Below are positions 1 through 12,378 of a stretch of 64,000 nt of DNA, piece by piece (positions within the stretch are counted from its first letter, which is position 1; each line of letters begins with the position of its first letter). A program made the translations under genes and the position numbers. The notes beneath the pieces are model-generated. The model saw only the letters and a program-made list of their open reading frames with translations, was not told the origin of the DNA and ran no database searches. The DNA is from Omphalotus guepiniiformis (Eukaryota > Basidiomycota > Agaricomycetes > Agaricales > Omphalotaceae): the NCBI GenBank assembly GCA_028554645.1, contig JAQOOI010000074.1, positions 434,001 through 498,000 of the forward strand, read 5' to 3'.

Positions 1-60
1 GCGAAAGATCCTGCTGCTGAACACGCCCGTTACAACCTGAGGCGTAGGGCTCCTGTGTAA
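1..60 (+). CDS. 3' end of a truncated gene
   Basis: Frame 1 is open from the window edge and closes with TAA at 58-60, giving a 19-residue basic C-terminus (it ends RRRAPV). The last codons are arginine-rich and the sequence becomes AT-rich immediately after the stop, as expected at a gene end. Too little is present to name a family, and a chance open frame of this length cannot be excluded. Confidence 0.35.
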   Translation, partial: AKDPAAEHARYNLRRRAPV

Positions 61-2214
61 TTGCCGTTTCATTACTGGCTAAACCTGTCTGTCTTGAAGT
101 TTGCAATCCTGACCCGTGATTCAGTTAAATTACTAAAAATGTTCGTTTACAGGGACTTATATCTTGACCTTAACTTGTTATATATCGTAATAGTGCGACA
201 TTATTTACCAATATTAATGTAATATACTTGATCAAAAAGTAACCGCTCATCTACAAAGTAGATCAATACAGTAGTAGTGTTAAACACCCAGTCGTGGCTT
301 CCTTGAGCAAGCATAAGAGTCGAGTAGTGTCGCAGTTACCAGTTCAGTTGCGTTGGAACCTCCATCATTCTATATTCTTGCTGGTTCAAGGTGTGATTGA
401 TCAGTACCATAGGCTGGGGCAAAGGATGTAGAGAGGCAACTGTCTCTCAGAGTTTGGCGGCGCTTCTTCATAGGTGTCTCGTGAAATTGAGAATTCGATG
501 CAACTTGCCCGCAAAGACGCGGTCCTTTGAAACACGCCGTGGAACGATGATCGTGGCTGCCTTCGGTAACTTGTACTTCTAGCGTCTTTAGAATTTGATG
601 AATCACCTGAACCTATGTCTTAGCATCCACGGAATATCGGTCGATACACTCGTACTTCACACACCTAGTCCTGAGTAGATACGACCACCCGGCAAGTGAT
701 GGGCTTTTGAGACTATCGAGTACATCAGGCTGCGGGGGCGCCCAGGAATAATTCCACATCCAAATCTGCAGTGCATGCTGTGACAGTCCAAATATCACAG
801 GGCAAACAACAAAGTTGAATTTTGGTCGCTTGAGCTGTTCAGACCCTCCTTAGGCTTCTCCCGCGAGTAAATCACGACGATACACGTATCGAAGTATGTA
901 ACTATGGGGGGTGTTGAAATCCAAAACATCTGTATTCGCCCAATCCAATCAGTTAGGATATTACATCCAAACCGCAGTGATCGCAAAACAATCATACCGG
1001 TATCTTAGGAAATTAACGGTACATTTCTCCGATCTTCGAGGGGGAAGGAGGGGTCGCTAGCATGTCTGCACGCCCATGCTGAGGTTTATCACGAATCGCG
1101 AGATTGGCCATGTATTCGAAAAGGGTGACGACGACAATACGTAGAAGGGTTGGTCGTACAAGTGATTGTGGTAAGGTGAAATACGCGATTCGTGCTCAGC
1201 CCTTTTCCCTGACCCTCATAAAAATTGAGAACCAATCACCGTTTGCATTCAACGCAGACTACTATGGATTTAATTAGGAACAGCATTTTCGCAGCACAGA
1301 TCACTTACGGGGCATAATTAAGCGCTTCGTAGACCAATCAAGCGCCGCAGTATAAGGCTTCAAAACCTTTTTGCCAGCTGTATTTGGTATGTTCTTTGTC
1401 CGAAATCAATCGATTCAGCAAGGTAGAAGCGACCGAAGCGTCAGGCCAGGAATCGAATATATGCATCCTTGTACACGGCCGCTCAGAGAAAGCTGAGAAG
1501 TTATACTAACTTTCCGGGTTTCGCCTTATAGAACATGGATGCATGAAGATTAGCGAAAGCAATAACAAAAGCGTAACGAAGCCGACTTAAAAACTCACCT
1601 CTTTTCTATCGTCAGCCATCGGAAATTCCACTGAACCACATCAGTCGCGGGGTCCTCCGAGCTCTCGGTAGAGTCGGAGTAAATCTGATAGGTGGCGGAA
1701 TAGGTGGCGGAGTAGGTTGTCCAATACATTACGACCAAATTTCGGTTGCAGTAAAGCTGCTGCATGTGCTGCAGCTACCTTGAACCGCACCATGTGAAGT
1801 TATCCAACAAACTTCTGTGTAAGCGTTGGAAGCAAAAATTTGCATAGTTAAAGACCGCCGTGTGAAGCCCGGATCGCACAGGCATTCTTAAGCATGAACC
1901 TAGGATGCATAAGAAACAGAGTTCCGTAAATATATTCGAGCAATTGAACTTGAACGTTTGAACGGGAAGTAAAAGAAAGTTCCATGAGGAGTCCGCTGAA
2001 GAGTGTGTCATTCTCATTGATTTGTGCGGCGGATGAGGTAAAACACATGACCTTGCGGTGATATTTACCAATATCACCCTGCCAGTCACCACTGGTACCC
2101 GTGAAGGTCCTCTTTGTGTTGCTATCTCATATCTAAGTACGACGCCAGAGATCCTGTATTTCTTTCTCTTTCCCCCGTGCAACACACATACCTTCATCGA
2201 TTCCAAAGTCACTT
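61..2214. other. intergenic, no gene recognised
   Basis: About 2.1 kb of AT-rich sequence with only short frames on both strands, none with recognisable domains or plausible splice joins. Around 1687-1718 there is a small imperfect tandem of the unit ATAGGTGGCGGA. The last 150 bases are pyrimidine-rich and probably hold the promoter and 5' leader of the F-box gene. Confidence 0.5.
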
Positions 2215-4198
2215 ATGATGGAACAGTGGGCCCTGTCCTTGGCTGCCGTACCGGGTGATCTGCTGCTTGAAATTGCAGCCCACCTTGATTGTCGGACAGA
2301 TATCTTCAACTTCTGTTTGACAGTGAGTATGTGGTGTATGCGACTCTCCTGACGCTAATTTGTTCTTCGTAGAGCAATATAATATTCTCCAGTGTTTCCT
2401 CTATTCTATATACAGCCGTCACACTCAATTCTGCCGAGCAATGCGCTGTAACACTCGGAATGTTGCGTCGTCGCCCGGACATTGCTCGTCATGTGCGAGA
2501 GCTGAAAGTAAGACCAGGCGTGAAGGGGAATCCCAAGGACCAAATATATGATAGTGTGACTGCATCGGCGGCTGTTAGAGAAATAGCCATGTCAAAGGTT
2601 CTCGACGCTCTGGTCAAATTTACATGGGATCATGACGAGATCCCGTACCATGATGATATGTGGTTCGCGCTTCGGGTATGGTATGTGATTGAAATTGTCA
2701 TGAATTCGATAATCCTAACCCTCCAGCGACAGTTGTACCCAACTCCGTTATGTCAATGCCAGTATGGGGTCAATCATGCCCTTATTTAATAGCAATGTGA
2801 GCGCTAGTTTGACATACACAATTTCATCTATATGCTTAGCATTCGTCCAGCTATTCGACTTTGTCGACCTTCGAGGCTTTTCGCTATATTTAAAGCAATC
2901 GTTCTTTGAAGGTCAGATAGATATGTTCCTGGATGGTGCGCTATTTGCACAGTGCCTGCAATTGGTCTCTGAAATCATTGACAGAAGAGCAACCCGTCTC
3001 TCGACGCTTTTGGCACATGCTCATGGACAGATGCCCTAATCTCGAGGAACTCACTATCGATGGTGATTCTTCGTTCCCCAGTGACGTTCACCAGCTAGTC
3101 CATGGGCGATGGCCCAAGCTTCGGAAGCTGATACTAGGAAACGTTGCTGTGGACTGGATTCCAGGGCACGCGCTCGCGTTGCCTGGCCGAAAAAGCCCAT
3201 TCGTGGAATTTCTCGAAGCTCACCCAAATCTGCAAAATCTCGGCCTCTCGAGATCTAATGTCGGTCACACCCAGTTGACAACCCTTTCTCCTGATGCACT
3301 TAGGTTGCAGTCGTTTTCGGGTACTCTCGAACAACTGCAAGCTTTACCACAAATGTATGATTACCTGGAATCTGTCTCTTTTAGAGAGCCGATGCAGACC
3401 CGTGAGGTGACTGCGCTTGCGGTGGCGGGTTTGTTGCAGAGGCTCAAGTCGTTGACGACACTCAAGATTTCTTTCATGTTACATTCCATGTACGACAGTG
3501 GGAATCTCTTGAGGTCACTGATTGCATCATGTCCCAACCTTCGCCACCTAGAACTTACGTGTGGTCACAAACCCTCTTTCCAGCTCGTACGTCCTCTTCG
3601 TTAAGCACCACTCCATCACCACTCTTGACGCCGTTCCGTTCCACAGGATTCTTTTTCAAAGACTATCCGTGGTTTCTCCAAGCTCCGTACACTACATCTT
3701 ACTATCGTGAAATACCCCGGAGACGAGAACCTCGCAGCAGGCGCTGCTCGTATCGCCATGACCAATCCTCGACTACAGAACTTTTCTTTAACATTTTTAC
3801 CTCCTACATACCCACTCATTCTACCTTTCCCTCTACCTCTGTTCTTCCCACTACGAACCAAATCTTCGGGTTTCTTCACGCTCACCTGCGACAAACACGG
3901 AATACCCCAAACACTGCGTGCTTTTGAACGTCGCCGGTTGATCTGGCCTTTGGGTCTCGGTTATTCCTATAGAACGAAGAGGTATACTAGTGATCTCCGA
4001 CCTGCGGGGTCTCCTGGCAAACGCAAGCAAGGGTTGAAGGGAGTTTCCAGCCTCGTTTTGGAGAATAGCCCGGCAGGGGAGGAGATGCGTATGATTTTGT
4101 TTTGTGGATTGCTCGTAGTCCTGGCGGTGTGGGGCTTCATGGCAGGAGTTCCTCACAATCGTTCTTCGATAACAGCGGAGATGGTCATCCGACCTTAA
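2215..4198 (+). CDS. F-box/LRR-type protein with C-terminal hydrophobic tail
   Basis: Probable SCF ubiquitin-ligase substrate adaptor. The first exon (start ATGATG at 2215) encodes an F-box-like helix, VPGDLLLEIAAHLD, followed by introns at 2323-2372, 2681-2726, 2797-2850, 2936-2984 and 3587-3646, all GT-AG. The middle carries leucine-rich segments such as RCPNLEELTIDG and SCPNLRHLELT, typical of Agaricomycete F-box families. The last exon contains an LTCDKHGIP-type block and ends with GEEMRMI followed by about 18 hydrophobic residues (LFCGLLVVLAVWGFMAG), which suggests a C-terminal membrane anchor or buried helix. Such F-box proteins form large families in mushrooms; the substrate is unknown. 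The exon joins were chosen to keep the leucine-rich pattern in frame. A start at the second ATG (2218) is equally possible. Confidence 0.85.
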
Positions 4199-4850
4199 TG
4201 TGTTCATGATTTAGACGGTTTCAATTCGCTTTATCTGTTATTTGGTGGCATTCAGATATCCTCGTAACTATTACTATTATCCACCTCGACTCTGTTACCT
4301 CTAGTTGTAAAAAAATAGATGTAGAACACCTGTTGAAACTTTCTCAGTTCGGCCTTTTGAATGAGTGCTGTAGTATACCATAGTAATATTCAGCGCGTTC
4401 AATTGGATATATGTGCAACTAGATGGTGAACGTAGATCTACTAAGGTTAACCGTCTAAGCATTACAAAAACACATGAGATGGAAATGTAACAGTAACAAT
4501 CTATGACACGGGTCATCAAAGGACTGGCTAACAACGGGGCCATACATAGCCCAATATTAATACCTGTATAATAGTTTCGCAATAGTGTGAGCGATTTTTA
4601 TGCAAGGAGCAAAATGGCAACAGTCGAGAAGAGGAGGGAAGTGTAGAAACTCGGGCCAAATCCAACCACGAACGAGACACTGGCCCAACCAACTACAGCT
4701 ATCGTGATGTGAAACACAGTTGTCACGACGTATTGGGAACGATGATGGACACAATCAAGACCTGGCCAGCGAACCGATCAGCTTTGATTCTTATCCACCC
4801 ATGGATCCTTTCAGAGAGAATGGCGCGAAAGTGAAGAAAAAGAAAAAGAA
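4199..4850. other. convergent intergenic region
   Basis: This is the region between the ends of the F-box gene (+) and HMT1 (-). It should hold both 3' UTRs. I see no gene. If HMT1 uses an alternative last exon (see that entry), its end would fall near 4730-4800. Confidence 0.5.
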
Positions 4851-6351
<1,501 letters not shown>

Positions 6352-6562
6352 CGTCGACTTCGTTGCAGAGATGAAAGAAAAATCTGGATCCCGATTAGGA
6401 AAGAGGAAAAAACAGCAGTGCCGGTATTATTACGTAGTGTACAGCCACGCCACGTGCGCGACTACTTTACAGGGGCGGCTGCGCAGTCGCGCACTGCTCC
6501 AAGAACGCCTTTTATACCAGGCTTACCTTTGCCCCCTCTCTCACTCTAACAACCAACATTTC
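6352..6562. promoter_or_regulatory. Shared promoter of HMT1 and the BRI3-type gene
   Basis: The two start codons are only 211 bases apart and point away from each other, so this stretch must serve both genes. It contains a perfect CACGTG E-box at 6451-6456, the usual site of bHLH factors, and a TACGTA palindrome at 6431-6436. That these sites are used is inference. Confidence 0.4.
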
Positions 6563-7169
6563 ATGGTACGTGTCACTTGATTCTCTCTGTATAAACCATT
6601 TCTCAAGATACCGCGGTTACAGCAACCAATGCATCAATATGATAGTCCTCCCTCGTACGACTTAGCAACTCAGGATGGAGGTGAGAGTTAATTCTTCCAA
6701 CGGCTTCAGTACCATAGCTGATTGATCTTCTTAGATGCGAAATCGAACCAGGGACTCGATGCCAAGCAGCAACCTAAGGAACATCAAGCTCATCAAGCTG
6801 TTCCTGTCATGCAGTCGTCTCAGCCCTATACGACTGCGGGCCCCTCATTCACCCCTCATTCACCATCAGGTCCTGCTCCAACCGTATACCACTATGTGAA
6901 TCCCTTGACTCAGGACCACGTAGCATCACTGTTACCCCCCGACCACCCCGAGATGATATGTCTTCAGTCCGGAAAGCATGTACCTCAGACGAAGTTCGGA
7001 ATTCTAGGTGAGTTACACGCAGTAATGCCTATGGGTCAGTCTGACATGCTTTACAGGCATACTTGCTGCTGTATTCTGGTTTCCGCTGGGTGTTGGCTTG
7101 TGCTTGTTAGATCGACGGGTGAAATGTGCGCGGTGTGGGCATAGAATCGCTGATGGATTCTGCGACTAG
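6563..7169 (+). CDS. Brain protein I3 (BRI3)-like small membrane protein
   Basis: About 155 residues from four exons: an ATG-only exon (6563-6565) directly followed by GTACGT, then a proline/glutamine-rich cytosolic stretch (PPSYDLAT, YNP-like), and a C-terminal module. The splice from ...TKFGILG to ILAAVFWFPLG restores a hydrophobic segment (ILAAVFWFPLGVGLCLL) followed by DRRVKCARCGHRI. A hydrophobic helix next to a CxxC pair is the hallmark of the BRI3/plant-LITAF-like small membrane proteins. The final stop is TAG at 7167-7169. Its function in fungi is not established; a lysosome/vacuole or endosome membrane location is inferred from the animal family. Confidence 0.75.
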
Positions 7170-7443
7170 ACGATTCGATCTCTAGGCTTGATGGACTTGA
7201 TTTTCTGGCGCCGCCCGGCTTAATCGTTCTTTACCTATCATGCTGTACAAATATACACGATTGACGTTTTTTGGGGGCCCGAGTACGGCGGCTGAATGTA
7301 TTGAACATCCTGAATCACAGTAAAACGAGTAAATACAACTATAGGCTGCAGGAAAACTATCAGATACCAGATCACATAGGTAGGATATACAAGACTCACT
7401 AGGATACAATCAATTACTTTTGAAGAACCAATTCCACCATCGA

Positions 7444-8312
7444 CTATGACGGAGCACCTTGATCAGGCAGGCGTTCAATTGCATATCGTCTCTTGACGAT
7501 ATACATAAGTGGTATACCGGGGATTTGACGTATCCTCCGCCGTAGCTCTCTATCGCATGTAGCTACAACGTAACATTTGTGTGCCGTAACGCGCTGAACA
7601 AGACAGTCGTCTGCATATGTACCTGCATGACTGCAAGTCAGGCGTTCGAATCGAGGATCCCGAGCCACGCGAAGGAGGTGGAGATTCATGAGACTACTGG
7701 GAGATAGATTTGGTTGGAATACTAACCGAAGCGCAACCCGATAGCGATGTCCTAATTTCTCTAATTCGGCCATCACGCAGTCAGTGACACAAGGTATACC
7801 TAGAAGTGAGGTAGGCTGAGTATTAAAATGAAACAACTTGCAAGGTTGAAGCTCACACTTGGCGAACAAGCAATCCATCATGCCGCTGATGAGCTCCAGC
7901 TTGTTTTGCAAGCTGAAGTTGATGAAATTGGTGTCAATAAGGACTCGATAAGGAGGCACAAGGGAAGTATTGTGGGCCAAAAACAAAGATGATGCGACTG
8001 GTGCACTGTTACGAATGGTAATTAGCGCATACACCCAGAAAACGAATGGCACGAAAACGCAACTCGACGAACAGCATTGGCTTTCTCTTCCTCCTCCTTC
8101 TTCTTTTGCTTCAACTGATTTTCCTTCCTAAAAGAACCCAGTAAGTACTGCACTCTCTAAGAATCCCAAACCTCGAATACTTGCAGTCGAATGTCATTGG
8201 GATTCAACATCCGCTTCACCAATGCGAATTTCTTTGTTTTCTTGACTTTCCCCTAACATTTTCAGCATATTAGTAGAGTGTATAGAGCATCCAAAATAAC
8301 GCGTCTCACCAT
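7444..8312 (-). CDS. FCF1: rRNA-processing endonuclease Fcf1/Utp24 (PIN domain)
   Basis: Fcf1/Utp24 is the PIN-domain nuclease of the small-subunit processome that cleaves pre-rRNA at the early A1/A2 sites. The first exon is the ATG alone (8310-8312), followed by GTGAGA. The basic N-terminus GKVKKTKKFALVKRMLNPND and a KENQLKQKKKEEE-type coiled stretch follow. The PIN core is clear: PPYRVLIDTNFINFS (catalytic Asp), PCVTDCVMAELEKLG, GTYADDCLVQRV (paired Asp) and the C-terminal ERLPD. One junction is odd: between ...YRVALR and VARDPRF there are 57 extra bases (7670-7726) with a GT donor but no AG, bounded by the repeat CTTCG. If retained, they would insert 19 residues in a position where the family has none. 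Everything else is full length. Confidence 0.92.
7670..7726 (-). other. Direct-repeat-bounded non-canonical intron in FCF1
   Basis: 57 nt, removed between CTTCG at 7727-7731 and CTTCG at 7670-7674 (given on the minus strand). Placing the donor at GTTAGT leaves an intron end of CG, so GT-CG. The only AGs lie 30 and 33 bases from the donor, too short for an intron. The segment is in frame without a stop, so retention cannot be excluded from DNA alone. Confidence 0.55.
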
Positions 8313-8959
8313 GACTGAAAGTGAGGAACAAAGGACCGGAGTAGTGTCAAGGCTGTGTGATGAGAAATTTTTGGAGGGAAAGCCAATCAGATATGTAAGA
8401 GTGATGGTACGCCACAACGCCACATGGCATTCGTTTCAACGCCAGCCCCTCCTAATGGACGCCACAACGGACAAATTTCCAACACTGTGAGAGCGCCTTC
8501 GGACTCTGTCGGACATCTAGTACATCGACCTATCGGGTTGTCAATATTTTCTACGAAAATGAGCGATTCAAGTGACCGCTATTTTCAACTGGAACTAGTT
8601 CTATGCTTTATGTATCCTAGTGAATCTGTAAATCTGGGTACGTGCGTGAGACGTGGCGTTAGTTGGAACCAGCCGATGGCTGTGATCCTCCGTCCTGTTC
8701 GACTTCGAAGGATACGCTGAGGCCAGGAGACTGTACATTTTTTTCTGTTCTTTTTTCTTTTATATGATAGATCTACATAATTACATAGGATTTTTAAGGA
8801 ATCGGGAGAACTCTGAGCGTATTGTGATCGGAACTTGCACCCACAGCATCAAAGAAGTGTATACAGATTGACACATACGGAGTTGAACACTCTCAGCAAA
8901 GACTGATCTAATCATCAATCCTCTTCATGAATATCTCTGCTATTCGACACAATCCTACA
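8313..8959. other. intergenic, divergent promoters
   Basis: Lies between the start of FCF1 (-) and that of the zinc-finger gene (+). It contains pyrimidine runs around 8740-8765 and no convincing coding frame. Confidence 0.5.
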
Positions 8960-10554
8960 GATGGATCCAGCTCCGACAGCGAGAGCGAAGATGGAGAGTA
9001 CGTCTGGCCCTTACTTACCATTCGTTGTCTTGCTCAGACCGTCTTGAAAGGAGGTCACCTTGGCCTGAATACGAGATAGACCGTTCTTCTCTTCCGACAT
9101 CTTATACGCGCTCGTCCCCAGCTGACCATCAACGATTCGAATGGATCAATCGCAGAGGGGTTTCTCGTGTCTACAACGAGATACCAGTGGGGCAACAACC
9201 AAGGACGAGTATTTTCGGGAGAGATACAGTGAGCAACTTTTCTTTATTGTTATTCTCTACAAAGCAATCAGACCAATACCTTTAGAAAAGCGCGTTTGAC
9301 GATTTTCCTGAACCTCCAGAGGATTTATCAAGTGGCGATGATGATTTTCCTGCACATATATACAAGCCAGTCTCTCGACCAGACACTCCATCCGATCCCT
9401 GTCTTGAGAGACGTTCACCAGCTTCTAACCATCGTACTGCACCTTCGTCTCCGTCGACATCGTTGTACCCCTTATTCCCGGTTCATGACTCGTCTTATCA
9501 TCAATCACAAAGGTCCACTTCGATGCAAGCCTCTCGGTCTACTTCTTTTGACCATGATCGTGATGTGCTCGAGGATTCTGAAAATCAATGGCAGGACTCC
9601 CAGGGATACGACGTCTCTCCACCGCGTAGCCCTAGCGCACATGCCGCCATTGCTGCCAGTGCGTCCGAGGAGGAGAATGGCCTTCCGTATCGAAACGCTC
9701 GCAGAAAAGGAAAACAACTGTTCTACGAAAACGAAGAAGAGGCTTACGAATCTGCAGCTAGGCAATATCTCAATATGTCTGCAGCGCCGTCACCTCGCTC
9801 TTCTGAGCATTCTCGGGACATGAGCGTGAAAGCGAAGGGCAAACAGAGAGTGCAGGAAGACGTCGATGACGCCAACATCCCAAATGCGCAAATGTCTGAC
9901 CTGCGTCTGCACAACGAACAGCGTGGCGTCGACAAGTCCCGTAAACTCGCGAGTACTTCTCAAGGTGCTGCAAATGAGGCGGGTAAGGAAACTGGGCGCT
10001 CTCGCAGCTCAACAGTCCCATCCTACGAAAATAATGATGGCAACTCTCATGAGCATGTCAGTGCACGTCCCAGGAGCTCGTCATCTCAGTCACTTCCCCA
10101 TCGACGCGCAACAAATACACCGAGCGCTGCAAGCAGTAGCACGCATCGGCATTCAACTTCTCGCACGGGCAAAAGGCCTGTCAGTTCGGACTCGGAAGAG
10201 CGGGAATGGGATGCGCAGGATGAGTCGGCGGAGCCACAACCTACTGGTTCTGGGAAACCTCCTAGTGGCAAGAAGCGGAAAGTCAATCGCTATCCATGTC
10301 CAGTACCTTGGTGCAAGGAAACATTCACACGTCGGAATGATGTTAGGCGCCATGTCAAGAATGCAGCAGTACATCGAGATTCCCCCGAAGCGTTGGCCCT
10401 TTTAGGAGAGGCCAACGACGCTGGTACTCGGTGTAAATTTTGCAATGCCGACCTATCCAGAGCTGATGCTAGAATGCGCCACGAACGCGCCTCGGCGTGC
10501 GGCAAAAGGACGACACAGAAAATGAAAGATCAAATGCTGCTAATGCGAGCTTGA
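8960..10554 (+). CDS. C2H2-type zinc-finger protein, paralogue of the gene at 34033-35536
   Basis: Probable nuclear DNA- or RNA-binding regulator. Three exons: a short first exon (MDPAPTARAKME), one starting LERRSPWPEYEID, then a long exon that runs to TGA at 10552-10554. The middle 300 residues are low-complexity, rich in Ser, Arg, Glu and Pro. A nuclear-localisation-like GKKRKV precedes two adjacent finger-like units: PCPVPWC followed by FTRRNDVRRHVKNAAVH (C-x4-C-x12-H-x6-H), and RCKFCNADLSRADARMRHERASAC (C-x2-C-x12-H-x6-C). The finger spacing is unlike classical TFIIIA fingers but is shared almost exactly by the second gene in this window. The start was chosen because only the ATG at 8960 joins in frame with exon 2; an upstream ATG at 8927 does not. 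Confidence 0.75.
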
Positions 10555-12378
10555 AGGTATGTATTTCGCTCGAGTTACTACTGTACAAGCCAACTTCTAA
10601 CGAACCAAAAAGTCTGGATTTACTTTAGGTCCCCGCTATGTTACGCTCGTTTGTATGAAATATCAGAAGTTGATAATTCGTGTGATGATATATCTCCGCA
10701 AACTACTTCCCCAATTCAAATCGCAAGTGCACATACGAGGATGGTCTTGTACTGCTAAATGGAGGCCATTTTTACTGCTCTCACTGAGAATCAAGCAGGA
10801 ACCAAGTAGTTCACCGCTCCGGTATTCCGAAGGACTCACCTCTCACCTCTAGTGCAACGATGACATCACGCGGTGTCTGTAAACTTTACTAACTGCCCTT
10901 GTATTTCTGGAGATTCGAGGTCGCCGGATGACCAGTGCTGTAACCATACCCCAGCCGCTCTGCCCCACCTAGACCGGCATTGTAATTGAAGAGCAAAGGC
11001 GCTGGCCTCTCCTTCCCCCCGTTCGTGTTGATCCGAATCAAAAGCTATGTCTGTAGGCTACTCGAAAATTTGAATGTGGCCAGGTATCAGTCCAGCTATA
11101 CCACGGGCTCGATGGCTCAAGGACTATAGGTCAAATGCATTGTTGCTGAAATGTCCGTCCAAGCGTTCCAGGGTTCCAGTTACTCGACGATGTACATACG
11201 GTGTCAATGGAGTTTGGTTAAAAGATATTGTACTAACGAACAACGATGGTAGCTAGATAGTAAATCAGCCTGAGAAGATGGGGTCACACTTCCAGCATCC
11301 TTAAGTCCATGCATCCGTTGCGGTGCTGCCTCGAGGAGAAAGACGCTGTTGGACCTGAGCAGAAGGAGAAAGTCTATGTACCAAAGGTGAGGATCTCTCC
11401 GTCCTATGGCGCATTACGGTCGGAGATGCTCGGGACCTGATTATATGACTATCAATTGAATGCGTTAGTCACGGAAAACGCTGAAAAGGCAGTGCTGTAA
11501 GTAAGGTTTTCACTAGACCGTCCTCTAAGCGCTGGAGAGATTTGCTGTTGACTTACTCTGAGTCAGCGTAGTTTTACAGACGTGCATTGCAATGAAATTT
11601 TGCTTGCTTTATCGAGCAGTACCGAAGTGACTACCGTCTTCCCAGGTTGCTGACCGGGCACCAAGTAAATAACTTTACTGAGTTACGACACTTGAGCTAT
11701 GGTGCTTCTGGATGCTTCACAATGTGATTCATTATACATACACCGTTCACCCCAAATTCACTCAAGTCCTTCAATGGGCTCTGGAGGCTGTAACGTTACT
11801 AAGACTCGAAGGGTTCATTCACACGTGCCGCTAAACTCCGTGACTTTATGCAGCTTCCAATTCAAGTGTCAAGCGCGTTCACTGTTTCTTAGCTTCTACT
11901 ATCTACCTCAGTTCAGCACATGCGAACAAGACTGGGAATTTACTGGGAACCGACAAACTTAAATGCAAGCTGCCTCGGGAAAGCAGAGGTTTGTAACTCA
12001 ACAAGGACAGTGGAGAATCATAATGCCTTTTTTTCGGGACTATTTTCGTATGTTTTTTAATACCGATGACATCGAGAAGTCTCCACTGTCCGGTTCATGA
12101 AACTGATCAACGTGCCGCCAGGGATACTCTGGGATACTATGTAAAAATTCCCCATCAACGGAACGTGGAAATGAATGGTATCTCACATCTCGATATCGTA
12201 TAGCTATTCCCGGACTGCAAGAAACGTAATGACATTGACTGAGCTCTTGGTCTCGTATAAGAAGGTCGAACCTGATGTAGGATCGTCCATCGGTTCCCAT
12301 CTTCTCCACTCTTTCTCAGCTTGGACTGGGTATCTTATATCTCTCATATAATCCAGTGTTTCTCTACCTTACATCGCC
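10555..12378. other. long intergenic stretch
   Basis: About 1.8 kb between the zinc-finger gene and PAL. The frames are short and lack family motifs. I see no tRNA fold, no terminal repeats and no long tandem repeat. It could hold a non-coding transcript or a decayed element, but nothing in the sequence shows this. Confidence 0.45.

Noticed and set aside
1775..2212. 145-codon minus-strand frame upstream of the F-box gene
   Set aside because: Composition is irregular, no domain motif is present, and it runs into the F-box promoter; most likely chance.
7670..7726. Ordinary GT-AG introns of 30 or 33 nt in FCF1
   Set aside because: Far shorter than every other intron in the window, and they leave extra residues in the PIN domain.
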